Under the pieces are notes generated by a model. It searched no databases, was not told the origin of the DNA, and saw only the letters and a list, made by a program, of their open reading frames with translations. This document shows positions 44,000-54,310 of a stretch of DNA of 64,000 nt, one piece after another. The position numbers and the translations under genes were made by a program. The DNA is taken from positions 30,504,001 to 30,568,000 of the forward strand of contig NC_077222.1 in assembly GCF_024763615.1 (NCBI RefSeq). Direction: 5' to 3'. This stretch comes from Phlebotomus papatasi (Eukaryota; Arthropoda; Insecta; Diptera; Psychodidae). How positions within the stretch are numbered: position 1 is the stretch's first letter; each line of letters opens with the position of its first letter.

Positions 44000-45260
44000 G
44001 AATGACGTCGGCTTTCTATCGTCTAATTGTATTTTGAAAAATCTCGAAAAAGCCTGGAACAGCATAATCCGATAAAAAGCAACATAAAATATGACAGACT
44101 GTTCATTGAACTTTGCAACTTTATAAAGTTGTGGACTTAAGGGCGTTAATGAGAAAGAAAATTCCCTGCCCTTCTGAATTATTCCACCAGTTTGCAGACA
44201 GAATTCTGTGGAAATTCAATCAATAATTGATGATTTTTCCAACTAATTTTATGCACTTGGTTAGCTTAAGTAGTTCAGTGTTGTTTTTCATTCAAAACGT
44301 TCACTTGAAATAAGCATTTTGACGAAAGATGAATAAATTATTAATTCTGTGTAATTTCATCTCAGGAATAATTTAAAGCATTGCCTTTTGATTTTAGAAG
44401 TGATTTCTTTAATATAAGATAACTTTTTAACTAATGCCTCCATTCTGAGGAATAATTGATATTTTAGGAAGTCAAATTAAAAAGTTAATGATCAATCCAA
44501 TTACCTCCAATTATACAATATTTTCTTTTGTCTCGAAGTACTTCTCATAATTTTAAACGTAAGCGCATTAAATTAACCACTGATTCTATTGAAATTATTT
44601 GACATTCTAATTTTTCTTTGGTTAATTTATAACTCCAAAATTTCTGGAATTTTGCTAGAATTATTTCTTATGATTGATCACTTGTAAATCTAGGAATTTC
44701 CATTTAGTAAGAAAAAATCCAGCAGTTTATTTATATAAAATGATTCAATAAGTATTATATGCCAAGATAATAATTAATCTGAATATCTTCCAGTTTTTAT
44801 TTTGTTTCAAATATTATTTTTTTAATTTAAAAATATTTAAGCGACTTTGCACACATTTCAAGCTAACAAATGTCAAAAAGTCACAAAAGCAAATATTATA
44901 AAGTAGAAAATTTTTTATTTAATTGATATAAATTAGCATTTTGATGAATTTAGCGGTGTGAATAAAATTATGCACTACTGATGAGAAAATCTATGCTAAT
45001 GTGGCACTAAAACTACAGTGAAAAATCCAAAAAATGAACTCCTTGCAATAAACGCATTTTATTTTCAAAAAGGGAATTCAAACAGCAGTGTAGAAAATAA
45101 ATCATCAGAAGAGAAATAAATAAATTTCATCTATTTTTTTTTATCAATAAACTTCCAATTTGATTCCACATTTATATTTTCTGATTCTTATTTTTTTTAA
45201 TCCAGTATTCATACAAACTGATATTATAAATTAATACCGCATGTAATTTTTTGTTTTATT
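44000..45260. other. Syx1A intron, nothing recognised
   Basis: AT-rich; may include the 3' UTR of exons c and d. AATAAA occurs just past the exon c stop (minus strand) but cannot be judged functional by eye. Confidence 0.45.
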
Positions 45261-45267
45261 TTTTTTT

Positions 45268-45345
45268 TTAAGATAGCTGTATTGCTAAAATAATTGCTAT
45301 AATCACTAACGTAATTAGCAGGCAAATCATTATGTAAATTTTTTT
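45268..45345 (-). CDS. Syx1A: Syx1A alternative terminal exon c (TM anchor ending AIQLS)
   Basis: Acceptor TTTCAG (45346-45351) preceded by a pyrimidine tract, then KKIYIMICLLITLVIIAIIL, AIQLS and stop TAA: 25 residues, phase 0. An almost continuous Ile/Leu helix with cysteine at the same position as in exons a, b and d. It lies only 119 nt downstream of the exon d stop and resembles exon d (shared KKI, IC, TLVI, AI.LA), so the two look like a tandem exon duplication. Confidence 0.85.
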   Translation of the reverse strand, partial: KKIYIMICLLITLVIIAIILAIQLS

Positions 45346-45464
45346 CTGAAATAAAGAAAAAATAAAATAAAATAAAAATTATATGTTTTTAAATGATTTT
45401 TACAGCCAATATAACAATAACATAATTGTACAGTGTGCATTCCAAAGTTAAGATTACATCCATG

Positions 45465-45557
45465 TTAGGAAGGAGTAAGTTGTGAAAAGTAAACAGCTAA
45501 TACAATAGCTAGAATCACTAGTGTTACTGCAATGCAAATTATTATTAAGATTTTTTT
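45465..45557 (-). CDS. Syx1A: Syx1A alternative terminal exon d (TM anchor ending FSQLTPS)
   Basis: Acceptor ATTACAG (to 45558) then KKILIIICIAVTLVILAIVL, AVYFSQLTPS and stop TAA: 30 residues, the longest luminal tail of the four. Phase 0. It is the first terminal exon met by the spliceosome after the SNARE exons. It has little room for a 3' UTR of its own before exon c, so its message either reads through exon c or uses a shared distal poly(A) site. Confidence 0.85.
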   Translation of the reverse strand, partial: KKILIIICIAVTLVILAIVLAVYFSQLTPS

Positions 45558-45599
45558 CTGTAATTAAAAAAAAAACGAAATGATAGTTAGTATATTGGA

Positions 45600-46640
45600 A
45601 AGAAATCAATGTACAGTATTGATGCCTTTCCCATGCACATCACAGAAGCTTTTAGATATCATCACCAGAAATTGCGACCCTGAAATTGATTTTATTAATA
45701 CAGTCTTGAGAAAATTTATAGAACACTCTTGAAATCACAAAAAAAAATTTCAAATACATATTTTTGAAGTTTATTTTTAAAAAATTTATTATCATACCCA
45801 TATGGAATTTAACCCAATCCTCACCATGGTATTACACATCATATGCAAATTGAGTGATTTTAGATGATTTATTCCTGGGCAACTGATAGTCGAATTGCTA
45901 TCGGGAATGGATTTTTAGTAACTTTAGTCATTCAATTACTTGAGAAAAATAGTCCGACAGACATGAAAATACATTTTGTTGTTCTTTTTTCGCTTCGAGG
46001 AAAGTCATGCAAAATTTTAGCTCAAAATGGCGGACGGAAAATTCGACATCGTGTCGAATTTGTTAAAATAGGCCTTCATACTTTTTTCTGATTTTAATTC
46101 TGATTGACAATGTGTTTTCTTGGATAGTTACTCTACCTAAATCAATTGATTTTTACTGAATTAATGTAAATAATTTAAATTCGGTGACCGTTAAGACGTG
46201 TGATTGATAGCGGCTCCCCGTGCCCCCATAATAGATTAAAAAAAATCTTTTCAAAAAAATCATCTATTAACCTGTCAGAAACTAATTCTAAAATATGAAC
46301 ATTCTATATATCTCAAATATTTCTAGTACATTGACTGAATGGGTTAAAAGGATATCGTAATTTTAAGAAGTTCAATTACCAATCCTAATATCTGATTGCA
46401 ACTTAGCGTCTTAAGACCGTTAAACTTTAAAAAGTCGAAGTTACCCTATTAATTTGGTAATTTTGCAATTTTAGAGACCTTGAAGATGTTTTAAATGATT
46501 CTTGTAAAGTTTGCAGGAATTAGTTTGTCTGACATTCCATGCTGTCCGACTTTTCAAAGTTTACCGAATTGAACTAAAAATACATTTTTGATATTTGTAA
46601 TTAAAATGAATTATATCGATCTTTTTTATTCTGGGAAATA
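45600..46640. other. Syx1A intron, nothing recognised
   Basis: AT-rich. The ORF at 45864-46091 lacks domain or splice context. Confidence 0.45.
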
Positions 46641-46659
46641 TTTACTACAATTCGCGTAC

Positions 46660-46975
46660 AGTTCGGGGTTTTAGCCCTTTCGAGGTTTTGGAGTTCGGAT
46701 TTTTGGCTTTCGGGATTTTGGCGTTCGGAATTTTGGCTTTCATGCTTTTGACCTTTCGAAATTTTGCCGTTCGGGATTTCGACTTTTAGGGATTTTAGTC
46801 CTTTCGGGGTTTTAGTCCTTTCGAGATTTTGGAGTTCGGAATTTTGGCTTTTGGAATATTTTGGCGTTCGGAACTTTGGCTTTGACCTTTTCAAAATTTT
46901 AGCATTCGGGATTTCGGGTTTTAGGGATTTCCAGTATTTTAGCTTTCGCGATTTCGACCGGGACCTTGAAAATCT
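46660..46975 (+). repeat. CGGGATTTTGGC minisatellite, array 1 (diverged)
   Basis: About 15-20 copies of a 13-18 bp unit, TTCGGGATTTTGGCTT/GT, with much variation, ending GATTTCGACCGGGACC. Related arrays are at 49344-49455 (complement) and 49585-49664. Confidence 0.8.
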
Positions 46976-47264
46976 AGCACTTTTTAGGTATGACGTGGTT
47001 CCATTTAAGGATTTTTCTCCCTTTTCGTGACTTAGACTAATTTCAGATTTTTTCTATGAATATCATGACCCGAAAAGTTCCCTATTTATAAGCGAAATAT
47101 GATAGACTTGTTTTCAAAGGCAATGAGTTACCGTGCATAAAGTTCGAGCGCACAAATGCGTAAAGATGCAAATGGACAAAACCGCATAATTCACTATGTT
47201 AAGACCAATTACGCTGTATTGTCAAACAAACCAATATTCCATTAGTCTGACAATTATTATACTT

Positions 47265-47430
47265 CACTCAGAAACCGTGATATAGAGAAGGAAACCACTA
47301 TAGGGGTTAAGATAAAATGGAGAAATAGGTAGTGAATAATAAACCAAATATGTGGTCTGGATGAAGTGGATCCGAAAAGGATAGTCGATTCACAAACAAA
47401 TCAAATCATAATCACTCTGAAATTCATTCG
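47265..47430 (+). repeat. Dispersed repeat copy beside Tc1 remnant
   Basis: Shares ordered blocks with 48630-48780: CAGAAACCGTGATATAGAG / CAGAAACCGAGATATAGAG, GGGGTTAAGATAAAATGGAG / GGGGTTAAGATAGAGTGGAG and TGGATGAAGTGGATCCGA / TGGATGCAGCGGAACCGA. Same orientation, 1.37 kb apart, enclosing the transposase remnant and a SINE head. They may be parts of one larger element or flanking duplicates. Confidence 0.6.
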
Positions 47431-47569
47431 TTTAGGAGAAAAAGGGCATCATTTATTAATGTTCAATTTACAAATATTCTTTATATTTTAGAAAATCACA
47501 GAAATTATTTGCGACAAGAAATGAAGATTTTATAAGGGTAGCTCAAGGAGGTGGTTCTTAAAAAAACAC

Positions 47570-47788
47570 ATGAAAAGCAATATTTTCTTCGTAAGTGGAC
47601 GTATCGATGCTAGAAACTATCAAGATATGAGCGAGAATAAATTGCTGCCGTTTATTACGATAGCCAGAGGTGATAGAACAATTTTCAAAAAAGAACTTGC
47701 GTCACTGGATTTTGTGCCCAAGAAGCAAAATAACTCACTTTATATATGTAGAACTAAAGCTTTTAACGATCTAATAATTGGCCATTAA
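47570..47788 (+). pseudogene. Decayed Tc1/mariner transposase fragment
   Basis: The 72-codon frame reads IFFVSGRIDARNYQDMSENK and LLPFITIARGDRTIFKKELAS, matching the layout of Tc1-family DDE transposases around their second catalytic aspartate (G.... Y...L...LLPF ... IFQQDNA). Here the QQDNA box has become KKELA, losing the catalytic Asp, and the first and third acidic residues are absent. It is a dead fragment of about a fifth of the protein. Confidence 0.6.
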
Positions 47789-48154
47789 GATGCTAAAAGC
47801 CTTGTTGAAGTCTCCGAGTTCCATATCAGTGCATCAATTTACTTTAAAATTTACTGCGCCGTAGTAAAAATTATTGAAAGTGAAAGAGTTCTATAAGGTC
47901 TAAGAATTTTAATAGGAATGCAGCTCTTGAATGGTTTAAAATATCACAATCAAAGTCTTAACCTGGTGTTTAGTGGCAAAGTGGTCCAATATCTTTGTAA
48001 GTTATTGATTAACCCATCAGATTGAATTCTACAAGTGTTCCTGTTTTGTTAATCTTTCATGACTTTCTCTCCCGAAGTATACGTTTAAGTGTTAATGTCC
48101 TTGTAAGGAATGAATTGAGGAAACTTAACATATCACTGCATGGGATAGAGTGAG

Positions 48155-48260
48155 AGCCTCAGTGGATCAGTTAGTAGAGTAGTGTCTCTACGACTGTGAG
48201 GTCTCGCGTTCGAAACTAAGCAGCTGGAGATTTTTCAACAGTCGTATCGAATCGGTATAG
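48155..48260 (+). mobile_element. tRNA-like SINE head
   Basis: Box A-like CAGTTAGTAGAGTAGTG (48169-48185) and box B-like GCGTTCGAAAC (48206-48216) in a tRNA-like arrangement. The sequence after it is not similar to the SINE at 8412, so this is a different or truncated family. Confidence 0.5.
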
Positions 48261-48629
48261 TGAATGAAAGAAAATTAATTTAGTCATGCATCAAACATGA
48301 TTTATTTATTCATGTTTTATGCATGACTGGCATATACAACCTGTGAAAGAGTTTTCCACCGTTTACACTCTGGACTGGAGGTTGGTCATCAACACTAAGA
48401 CGGCAGTGGCCGCAGAAAACACTACACACTCTTGCATCTTTATTGACTTGTACTTCTCAGGCATTATGATGAATAAATTATCTATATATCTAATTCCCAA
48501 TACATTAACAATGAACGAGTTTCGACATGAAGAAAGGATCTGTCGATACAAATACACATTCACTGCAACTGATCCAACCAAGGCTGGTCTGTCGCAATAC
48601 AGAAATGATACTCTGTGTTTTCCATTGGC

Positions 48630-48780
48630 ATACAGAAACCGAGATATAGAGCTGAAGGACCGCCTTGGGGGTTAAGATAGAGTGGAGGAAGAGGGAGTGC
48701 ATAATGCGGCTAAATAAGTGGCTTGGATGCAGCGGAACCGATAAAGGTTTAAGCCGACGCATGACAGATCTTAATCACTG
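48630..48780 (+). repeat. Dispersed repeat, second copy
   Basis: Partner of 47265-47430. Continues to GATCTTAATCACTGCGTC with a short local duplication (CAGATCTTAATC twice near 48768 and 48785). Confidence 0.6.
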
Positions 48781-49343
48781 CGTCAGATCTTAATCCTTTA
48801 ACTGCATCCCCAAAGTGATACTTTAAATAAGAATCAATTCCATTCAAGTTGTTCATGAAAACCACTTTATAGGGTCACGATCATTTGACAAGAATGCTCG
48901 ATAAACCTTTCTTTAATTTTTATTCCTCGAGGTAAAGGTTAAACGTTACGAAACGTTACGATTGGCTCCCCATAAGTCGATATTCTTAGAAAATTTTCGC
49001 GTCATTTTGAGCCTGGAGGAATTGGAGACGGAAATCTCGTCCTGACGAAAACTCTTTTAACTATTTTTTCCCCTCAATTCCTATGTTCACCTCCAAACGG
49101 GCTAGATGCCTGGTAGATTCGGTACACTCAGGTAAGTGATAGCAGATTAGGTACCCAACCCCAGTGGAAAGTCACGAACCAAAAACTAACTAACAAGGGA
49201 TCTGATTCTTCTAAACAGGATTAGACGAGTGAATAACAACCCCTCTCCGTAAAAAGCAAGATTGTTACGAAAACTCGCAAGGGATCTCAGATTAAACGGA
49301 CTTTACGGCAGCGACGTATGCGCTAGGGTCGAAGAAACGGGTC

Positions 49344-49455
49344 CCGGTCAAAATCCCGAAAGCCAAAATCCCGAAAGCCAAAATCCCGAACGCCAAAATC
49401 CCGAAAGCCAAAATCCCGAATAGGCCAAAATCCCGAAAGCCAAAATCCCGAATTC
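49344..49455 (-). repeat. CGGGATTTTGGC minisatellite, array 2 (inverted)
   Basis: Seven nearly identical copies of CCAAAATCCCGAA(A/C)G, that is, the complement of TTCGGGATTTTGG, bounded on the left by GGGTCCCGGTCAAAATCCCG. It faces array 3 at 49585-49664. Confidence 0.9.
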
Positions 49456-49584
49456 TTAAAAGTGTCATAGCTGCTCCCACGATTGCACCCGCGCTTGCTG
49501 GAGGCTAAGGGAAATCTTCTGTATCTTGGGAAATTATTCTGAACATTTTCCTCCATATAAATTTATCCCTTTTACGATTTTGAA

Positions 49585-49664
49585 CATTCGGGATTTTGGC
49601 TTTCGGGATTTTGGCCTTTTCGGGATTTTGGCGTTCGGGATTTTGGCTTTCGGGATTTTGGCTG
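49585..49664 (+). repeat. CGGGATTTTGGC minisatellite, array 3
   Basis: Five copies of TTCGGGATTTTGGC(T/G)TT in plus orientation. With array 2 it makes an inverted pair separated by 129 bp, so the pair can fold into a hairpin. Confidence 0.9.
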
Positions 49665-49737
49665 CCACCGCGAAGAAACACCTCTTCAACAGGAAAGCCT
49701 TATTGATACCTTCGTCAAAATATTGAAATGTATTTAA

Positions 49738-49973
49738 CACTAAACCTACCAAGACCCGGTCAAATTAACCGGTTTAAAATTACCACATATTTAAACGGTA
49801 CAATGTCACTATCAAACTTATGAATTTCTTAAAAAATTGCATGTAAAATATATTTTTCAGTGTTTAAATTTTAATTTTTTGCTCTTTTCCAAGACAAATT
49901 TGTTGAGTATCCTACCCTACCGCGGTTTGTTATTTGACCGAGAAACGACCAAAGACGTTCGGTAGGTTTAGTG
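49738..49973. mobile_element. TTAA-flanked MITE with CACTAAACCTACC ends
   Basis: Flanked by TTAA on each side (49734-49737, 49974-49977). Ends CACTAAACCTACC and GGTAGGTTTAGTG; 236 bp. TTAA duplication indicates piggyBac-type mobilisation. No ORF. Confidence 0.85.
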
Positions 49974-50119
49974 TTAACTATAATAAAAATCAAAAAGGAT
50001 AACGTTTTTCTTCTCTATTTCACTTTTTCGTATAAAGACAAGTGTTCAAATTTTACATCTTAACTGTTACTGGAAGGATGTCAAGAGGTCTAGAAAGCCA
50101 GCTTAAGGAATGTCCGGAA

Positions 50120-50272
50120 GGCTACTGAACAGTGAGACCGAACAGATTAGGACAAGAGGACGCCTCAGAAAACGATTTATGGAAGTAGTGGACAGTGTCC
50201 TTAAGAATCTGAGAGTGCTAAGGTACTGGACGAAGCTGGCAGAGAGTCGCCATGATTGGAGGTTAGTATGAG
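50120..50272 (+). pseudogene. LINE ORF C-terminal fragment
   Basis: Reads RTRGRLRKRFMEVVDSVLKN, then LAESRHDWR and a stop: the GRPR.rW...V...L ... A.DR..WR tail seen after reverse transcriptase in several non-LTR families. No catalytic domain upstream. A different family from the 14484/17213 copies. Confidence 0.55.
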
Positions 50273-50289
50273 AGGCCCGGTTTCTTAAA

Positions 50290-51130
50290 AGAACGCTGCA
50301 GCCACTTCAGTAAGTAAGTACCAATCACTGTTCAATTAAGTTTGTGATTATGAGGGGTGCTATAAGGACAACCTTTAGAAACTGCTATATCGCTAGTATC
50401 CACCTCTAGATGGAGTGTAATTCGCTTGAGGGATTATCCCGTGGTCACGTTCAAATTGGCCTTCATCAATGAAGAAGCTTAGAGAAACTCGATTCGTACA
50501 CTCCCTTAAAAAGCCAATCAAGCTCTATTCCGGGAGGTTCGCGTTAAAATAATTGAAGTTTTATTGACAATTGTATTCGTAGTATTATCTATATCCTATA
50601 TTGACGATTTATATATCCAGTTTAAATCGTTAGCACTTAGCTCCAATAAACCATACCAACAGTAAAACAATATATACACTAAAAGACAATTTTCAGAGTA
50701 TTCGGTTTTTTGAATTCGAGCACTCAACGAATAGTTCTTCGCCATTCTTCCCAAAAACAATAAAAGACTTTATAGAATTTTAACCCCTAACGAAGCTTTC
50801 ACAGGCTATTGTGCTTCGAGTGAAAAACTATAATCAAAAACATTGTTTTAAAATCCTTTTTAAAGAACACTCCATAAATTATTCTCAAGACTGTAAAAAT
50901 TCGAGATAGCGAGTGCGATAGTAAAAACAACAACTATCACATAAATATTTCTCAGTTTTAGTGGAAGAATTGTGTTCTTTTAATCACCAACATTAAACCT
51001 ATTTGGTGTCATTGAGCTAAATTATTAGTTAATTAATTACATTTTCGCAGCAAAAGAAGATTTTAGGAGAGTTTTCCCAAAGATATTGCATAATCTTATT
51101 TTTTTTATTGGCTGTAATTACTAAGAAAGA
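50290..51130. other. Syx1A intron, nothing recognised
   Basis: AT-rich sequence between the LINE fragment and the alternative SNARE exon; no exon-like or repeat structure was found. Confidence 0.45.
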
Positions 51131-51136
51131 ATATAC

Positions 51137-51247
51137 CTTTCTGGCTTTTGATTGATATTCTCTGGCTTGTACAAGCTCCCCATGAGCTTTTTCCACATGA
51201 TTTCCACTTTGTTCAACATGATGCTCAATGTTATCCACAAGATCACC
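51137..51247 (-). CDS. Syx1A: Syx1A alternative SNARE exon (divergent form)
   Basis: 111 nt, 37 codons, acceptor AAACAG (51248-51253) and donor AAG|GTATAT, phase 0 at both ends. It reads GDLVDNIEHHVEQSGNHV, EKAHGELVQAREYQSKARK. It aligns without gaps to the canonical exon 0.6 kb upstream but is identical at fewer than half of the positions. The layer positions of the SNARE heptads stay hydrophobic or small (V4, I7, V11, S14, V18, A21, L25, A28), and the end YQSKAR-basic is kept, so it should still form the fourth helix of the SNARE bundle. The surface residues differ strongly. It would replace the canonical exon: including both would insert a second half-helix. Existence is very likely; expression is unproven. 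Confidence 0.85.
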
Positions 51248-51846
51248 CTGTTTTAGTTTTTTTTTCAGTTTGTTTGGATTAATTTATAATTCATCCAGAC
51301 GCAAGATACGCAGATACCTTGGAGGGATTTTCAGAGAGAGAGAGTGATGTGGGTTTGTTTTTAATTTTGTTGCCAAAAAGCGGTAGAGTTTTTAAGGAGT
51401 TTTTTTTTAGTTTAGTTTGGGAAAATTTACGTGTTTTCAAAGAAAGTTTTGTCAAAGAGTGAAAGTTATTGACATTTTTGTGAGAATTTTCCATTTATCA
51501 GGAGAAAAAAATAAAGTTCAAGTTGTTGTTTTTTTATTATTGCACACATCTCACAGAAAAAAAAGAGAGAGAAAATCAAGAATTTAACATGAAGCATAGA
51601 GTGTTAAGCAGTTCAAAAAGTTTTATCAGTAAATTCATGCAGACGAGAGATGCAAAACATTTAATAAATTGTTAATGATCGAGGAAAGTCAGAGAAGACA
51701 TAAAACGTGAAGGGATAGAAATAAAATGACAAAACATAAATTTTTGGTTTTGGGAAAAAGGATTTTTTGAGGAGGAAAATTGAGAAGGACAAAAAAAAGA
51801 AAAAGAAAAACAACACATTAGTTTTATCCATTTTTATATAACTCAC

Positions 51847-51957
51847 CCGGCGGGCTTTGCTTTGATATTTCAGTGCTTTTTTCGTATCTTGTGTTGCCGT
51901 CTGGACATAGTCCATGGCATGTTCCACGTGATATTCTATACGATCAATCATCTCTCC
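51847..51957 (-). CDS. Syx1A: Syx1A canonical SNARE C-terminal half exon
   Basis: 111 nt, 37 codons, acceptor TAACAG and donor CGG|GTGAGT, phase 0 at both ends. It reads [37 protein letters not shown], from memory matching Drosophila Syx1A and close to vertebrate syntaxin 1A. It carries layers +1 to +8 of the SNARE motif (I4, I7, V11, A14, V18, A21, T25, A28) and the polybasic KARR next to the membrane. It pairs with synaptobrevin and SNAP-25 in the final zippering step of vesicle fusion. The previous exon ends exactly at the zero-layer glutamine. Confidence 0.97.
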
Positions 51958-52762
51958 CTGTTATTCCAATGTTTTATTGGATTTTTAGAGAAAGAATTTT
52001 TGATCAAAGAAAATAATTGGTTAGTAAATGAAAAGCGTAATTGCTGACTCCATTCATTGCCTTTAAATTTATCTTGACTGAAGTATAAAGTTAAACAGAA
52101 ATATTGGTATAAGCAGCTAATACAATTTGACATAATCAATGGCGAATTTATATTTGAGAAACATCTAAAGACGAAATTAGAATTAGTGAGTAGAATTACA
52201 CAATAAAGAAACGTATTTTTGATAGTCCTTTTAAATAAATGTCTAGGTAGCGCAGATATCTGAAAAAATGGTCTAAATGATATGCTGGAGCCATTAGTGC
52301 TGATTTTTGCCTCTTTCCATAGCGAATAATCATATTTAGTAATTTTATCTAGATAGTTAACTCTACAGGAATTCCTAAACGGACAACAATTTCATGTATC
52401 ACGGATGCAACTTGTTTTGAAAACAATCTCTGTTAACTCTGGCACATATTTTTAGATCAGGAAAATTTCATGAAATCGAAATTCGCATCCTTTTCTTTCT
52501 TGAATGTTTTGCCTATCTCACTCTTTCAAATCTTTGTTAGAATTTGAACAAGGAATTTAGAAAATAAAAAATATCGAAATTTTTACCCTATTTTTGAAAT
52601 ATTTTCCGTGCAGAAGATATCAATTATTAGCTACTTATATTAAATTTGATGTACTGGTGAATATTTACCAAATTATCTGCATATTCTTTGACTATCTGAA
52701 TATCTGGTTTAGAATTTTACAAAGATTCTTTTCTCCAGAAATCCTTTTATTAAAAACGACCA

Positions 52763-53310
52763 CTTGGGGTAAAAAGTAACAAAAGCTATGGACCAAAAAG
52801 TAACAAAACCGAAACAATTTCTGATGTCCCACGGTGAAAATAAACGTCAATGCTGTGTGTCGCCATTTGTTTTTTGCATTGGTCAAACGATGTCTTTGAC
52901 CAATGTTTTTGGTGTATTTTTTTGTAAAATAGCTTAAAATGCGCCTTTTTCGCTCATATGGAGAAAACAGTGTTTTACAAAGGTGTAAAAGAATAAATTT
53001 CCTATGAAAATATGTAATCTAGGTATTTCACTTAAATTTACGAAATCCCGTAATAAAGCGAATCAAAATGTGATGCTATCTTATGCCTGATACTATTTGC
53101 CCCAGCATTTTTGAGAATAATCACAAAATTACCTTTTAGAAATTGGATCGATAAACGTATTTCCTTACAAAATAGAAGAAAATGACTTTCACAGAGTTGT
53201 AGAGCGGTAAATTTCTTATAAAACATTGCTAATTAGAAATTTTGGAGGTGCTCGGGTAGCTTATAAAAAAATAAAATATCCGTTTTGTGACTTTTTGCCC
53301 CAGTCTCCCC
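52763..53310. mobile_element. Possible element with GGGGCAAAAAGT(A/C)AC ends
   Basis: CTTGGGGTAAAAAGTAACAAAA at the left faces, complemented, GGGGAGACTGGGGCAAAAAGTCAC at the right. The arms are short and imperfect and there is no ORF. Boundaries are uncertain. Confidence 0.45.
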
Positions 53311-53694
53311 TACTCAAAATATCATTTTTTTTTTATTTTTCAATTGTCCGTGTTCGTTTACTACAAAAATACTTTAGGACGTTAAAGTATTTTGAAACAT
53401 TTATCTTACCATTTTGCCTCAGATACCGCTATAAATTAAATTTGATTTTTCGCTAAAAAAAAATATTAAAAGTAAAAACACTTTGAGAATACACTTTAAG
53501 ATCTCCTGAATGAGCTCCGTCCATAATATTTTTCGGTAACGCTCACTTCAGAAGCTATGGTTAAATTTAGATTTTGGAATATTCAAAAAAAATTGATTTC
53601 TCGCTTTTTTTGAGACTCTGAATATTTCAGAAAAATATTGGTATTATGAGAGCAACATTTTTTGAATATTTTAGAACCGATAGAAGTCCAGTTC

Positions 53695-54310
53695 TGTGTT
53701 AAGCGAACAAGTGGATCTTGCTAAAATTTTGTCAAAAGGATATAATTTACCAATTTGATAAAACATTTTCTGGCAATTTATATAGAAAAACATCCTTTTG
53801 ACAAACTTTTAATAAAATTCAGTTGACCGCTGATTTAACAAAAATTTTTCATATTCTGTAATCCATATTCTTTTTTGACAAACTTTTCTTGTTAATTTGA
53901 TAAAACTTTTTTTTAGAATAGGTACTATTTTTCAGGGGACTAATTTCTTGAAAAATTTGAAAGTGAAGAGTACTGTAATGAAAAAAATTGTCAAATTAAC
54001 GAAAAGTTTGTCAAAAAGATGTTCTTCCACACCGAATCTGTAACAGCTTTGTTACATCGACAATCGGCGGTAAAACAGATCTTGTTAAAAATTTGTCAAA
54101 AGGATGTTGTTTGTCAAAAGGATGTTCTTCCATAAAGAATCTGGAAAAGTTTTCTTAAATCAACGGTCAACGGGATATCTTGTTAAATGTTTGTTAAAAC
54201 GATTTTTTCCATGTAAAATGTGAGAAAAAGTTTTGTCAAATTGGTCAATAAGATTCTTTTGACAAAATTTTATCAAAATTCATTTGTCCGCTAGACAGAA
54301 CTTTTTTTTC
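53695..54310. repeat. CTTTTGACAAAC repeats in inverted arrangement
   Basis: A plus-strand copy (about 53695-53915) and a complement copy (about 53985-54300) of a family defined by AACATCCTTTTGACAAACTT, followed by AACAAGATCCAATTGACCGC and TTCTTGTTAATTTGACAAAA. Other copies lie at 56015-56245 and 59505-59715. Each copy is itself partly palindromic. A MITE-like family without coding capacity. Confidence 0.7.

Noticed and set aside
48319..48762. Overlapping ORFs of 118 (plus) and 72-85 codons (minus)
   Set aside because: No recognisable domain, no splice context, and they overlap a dispersed repeat.
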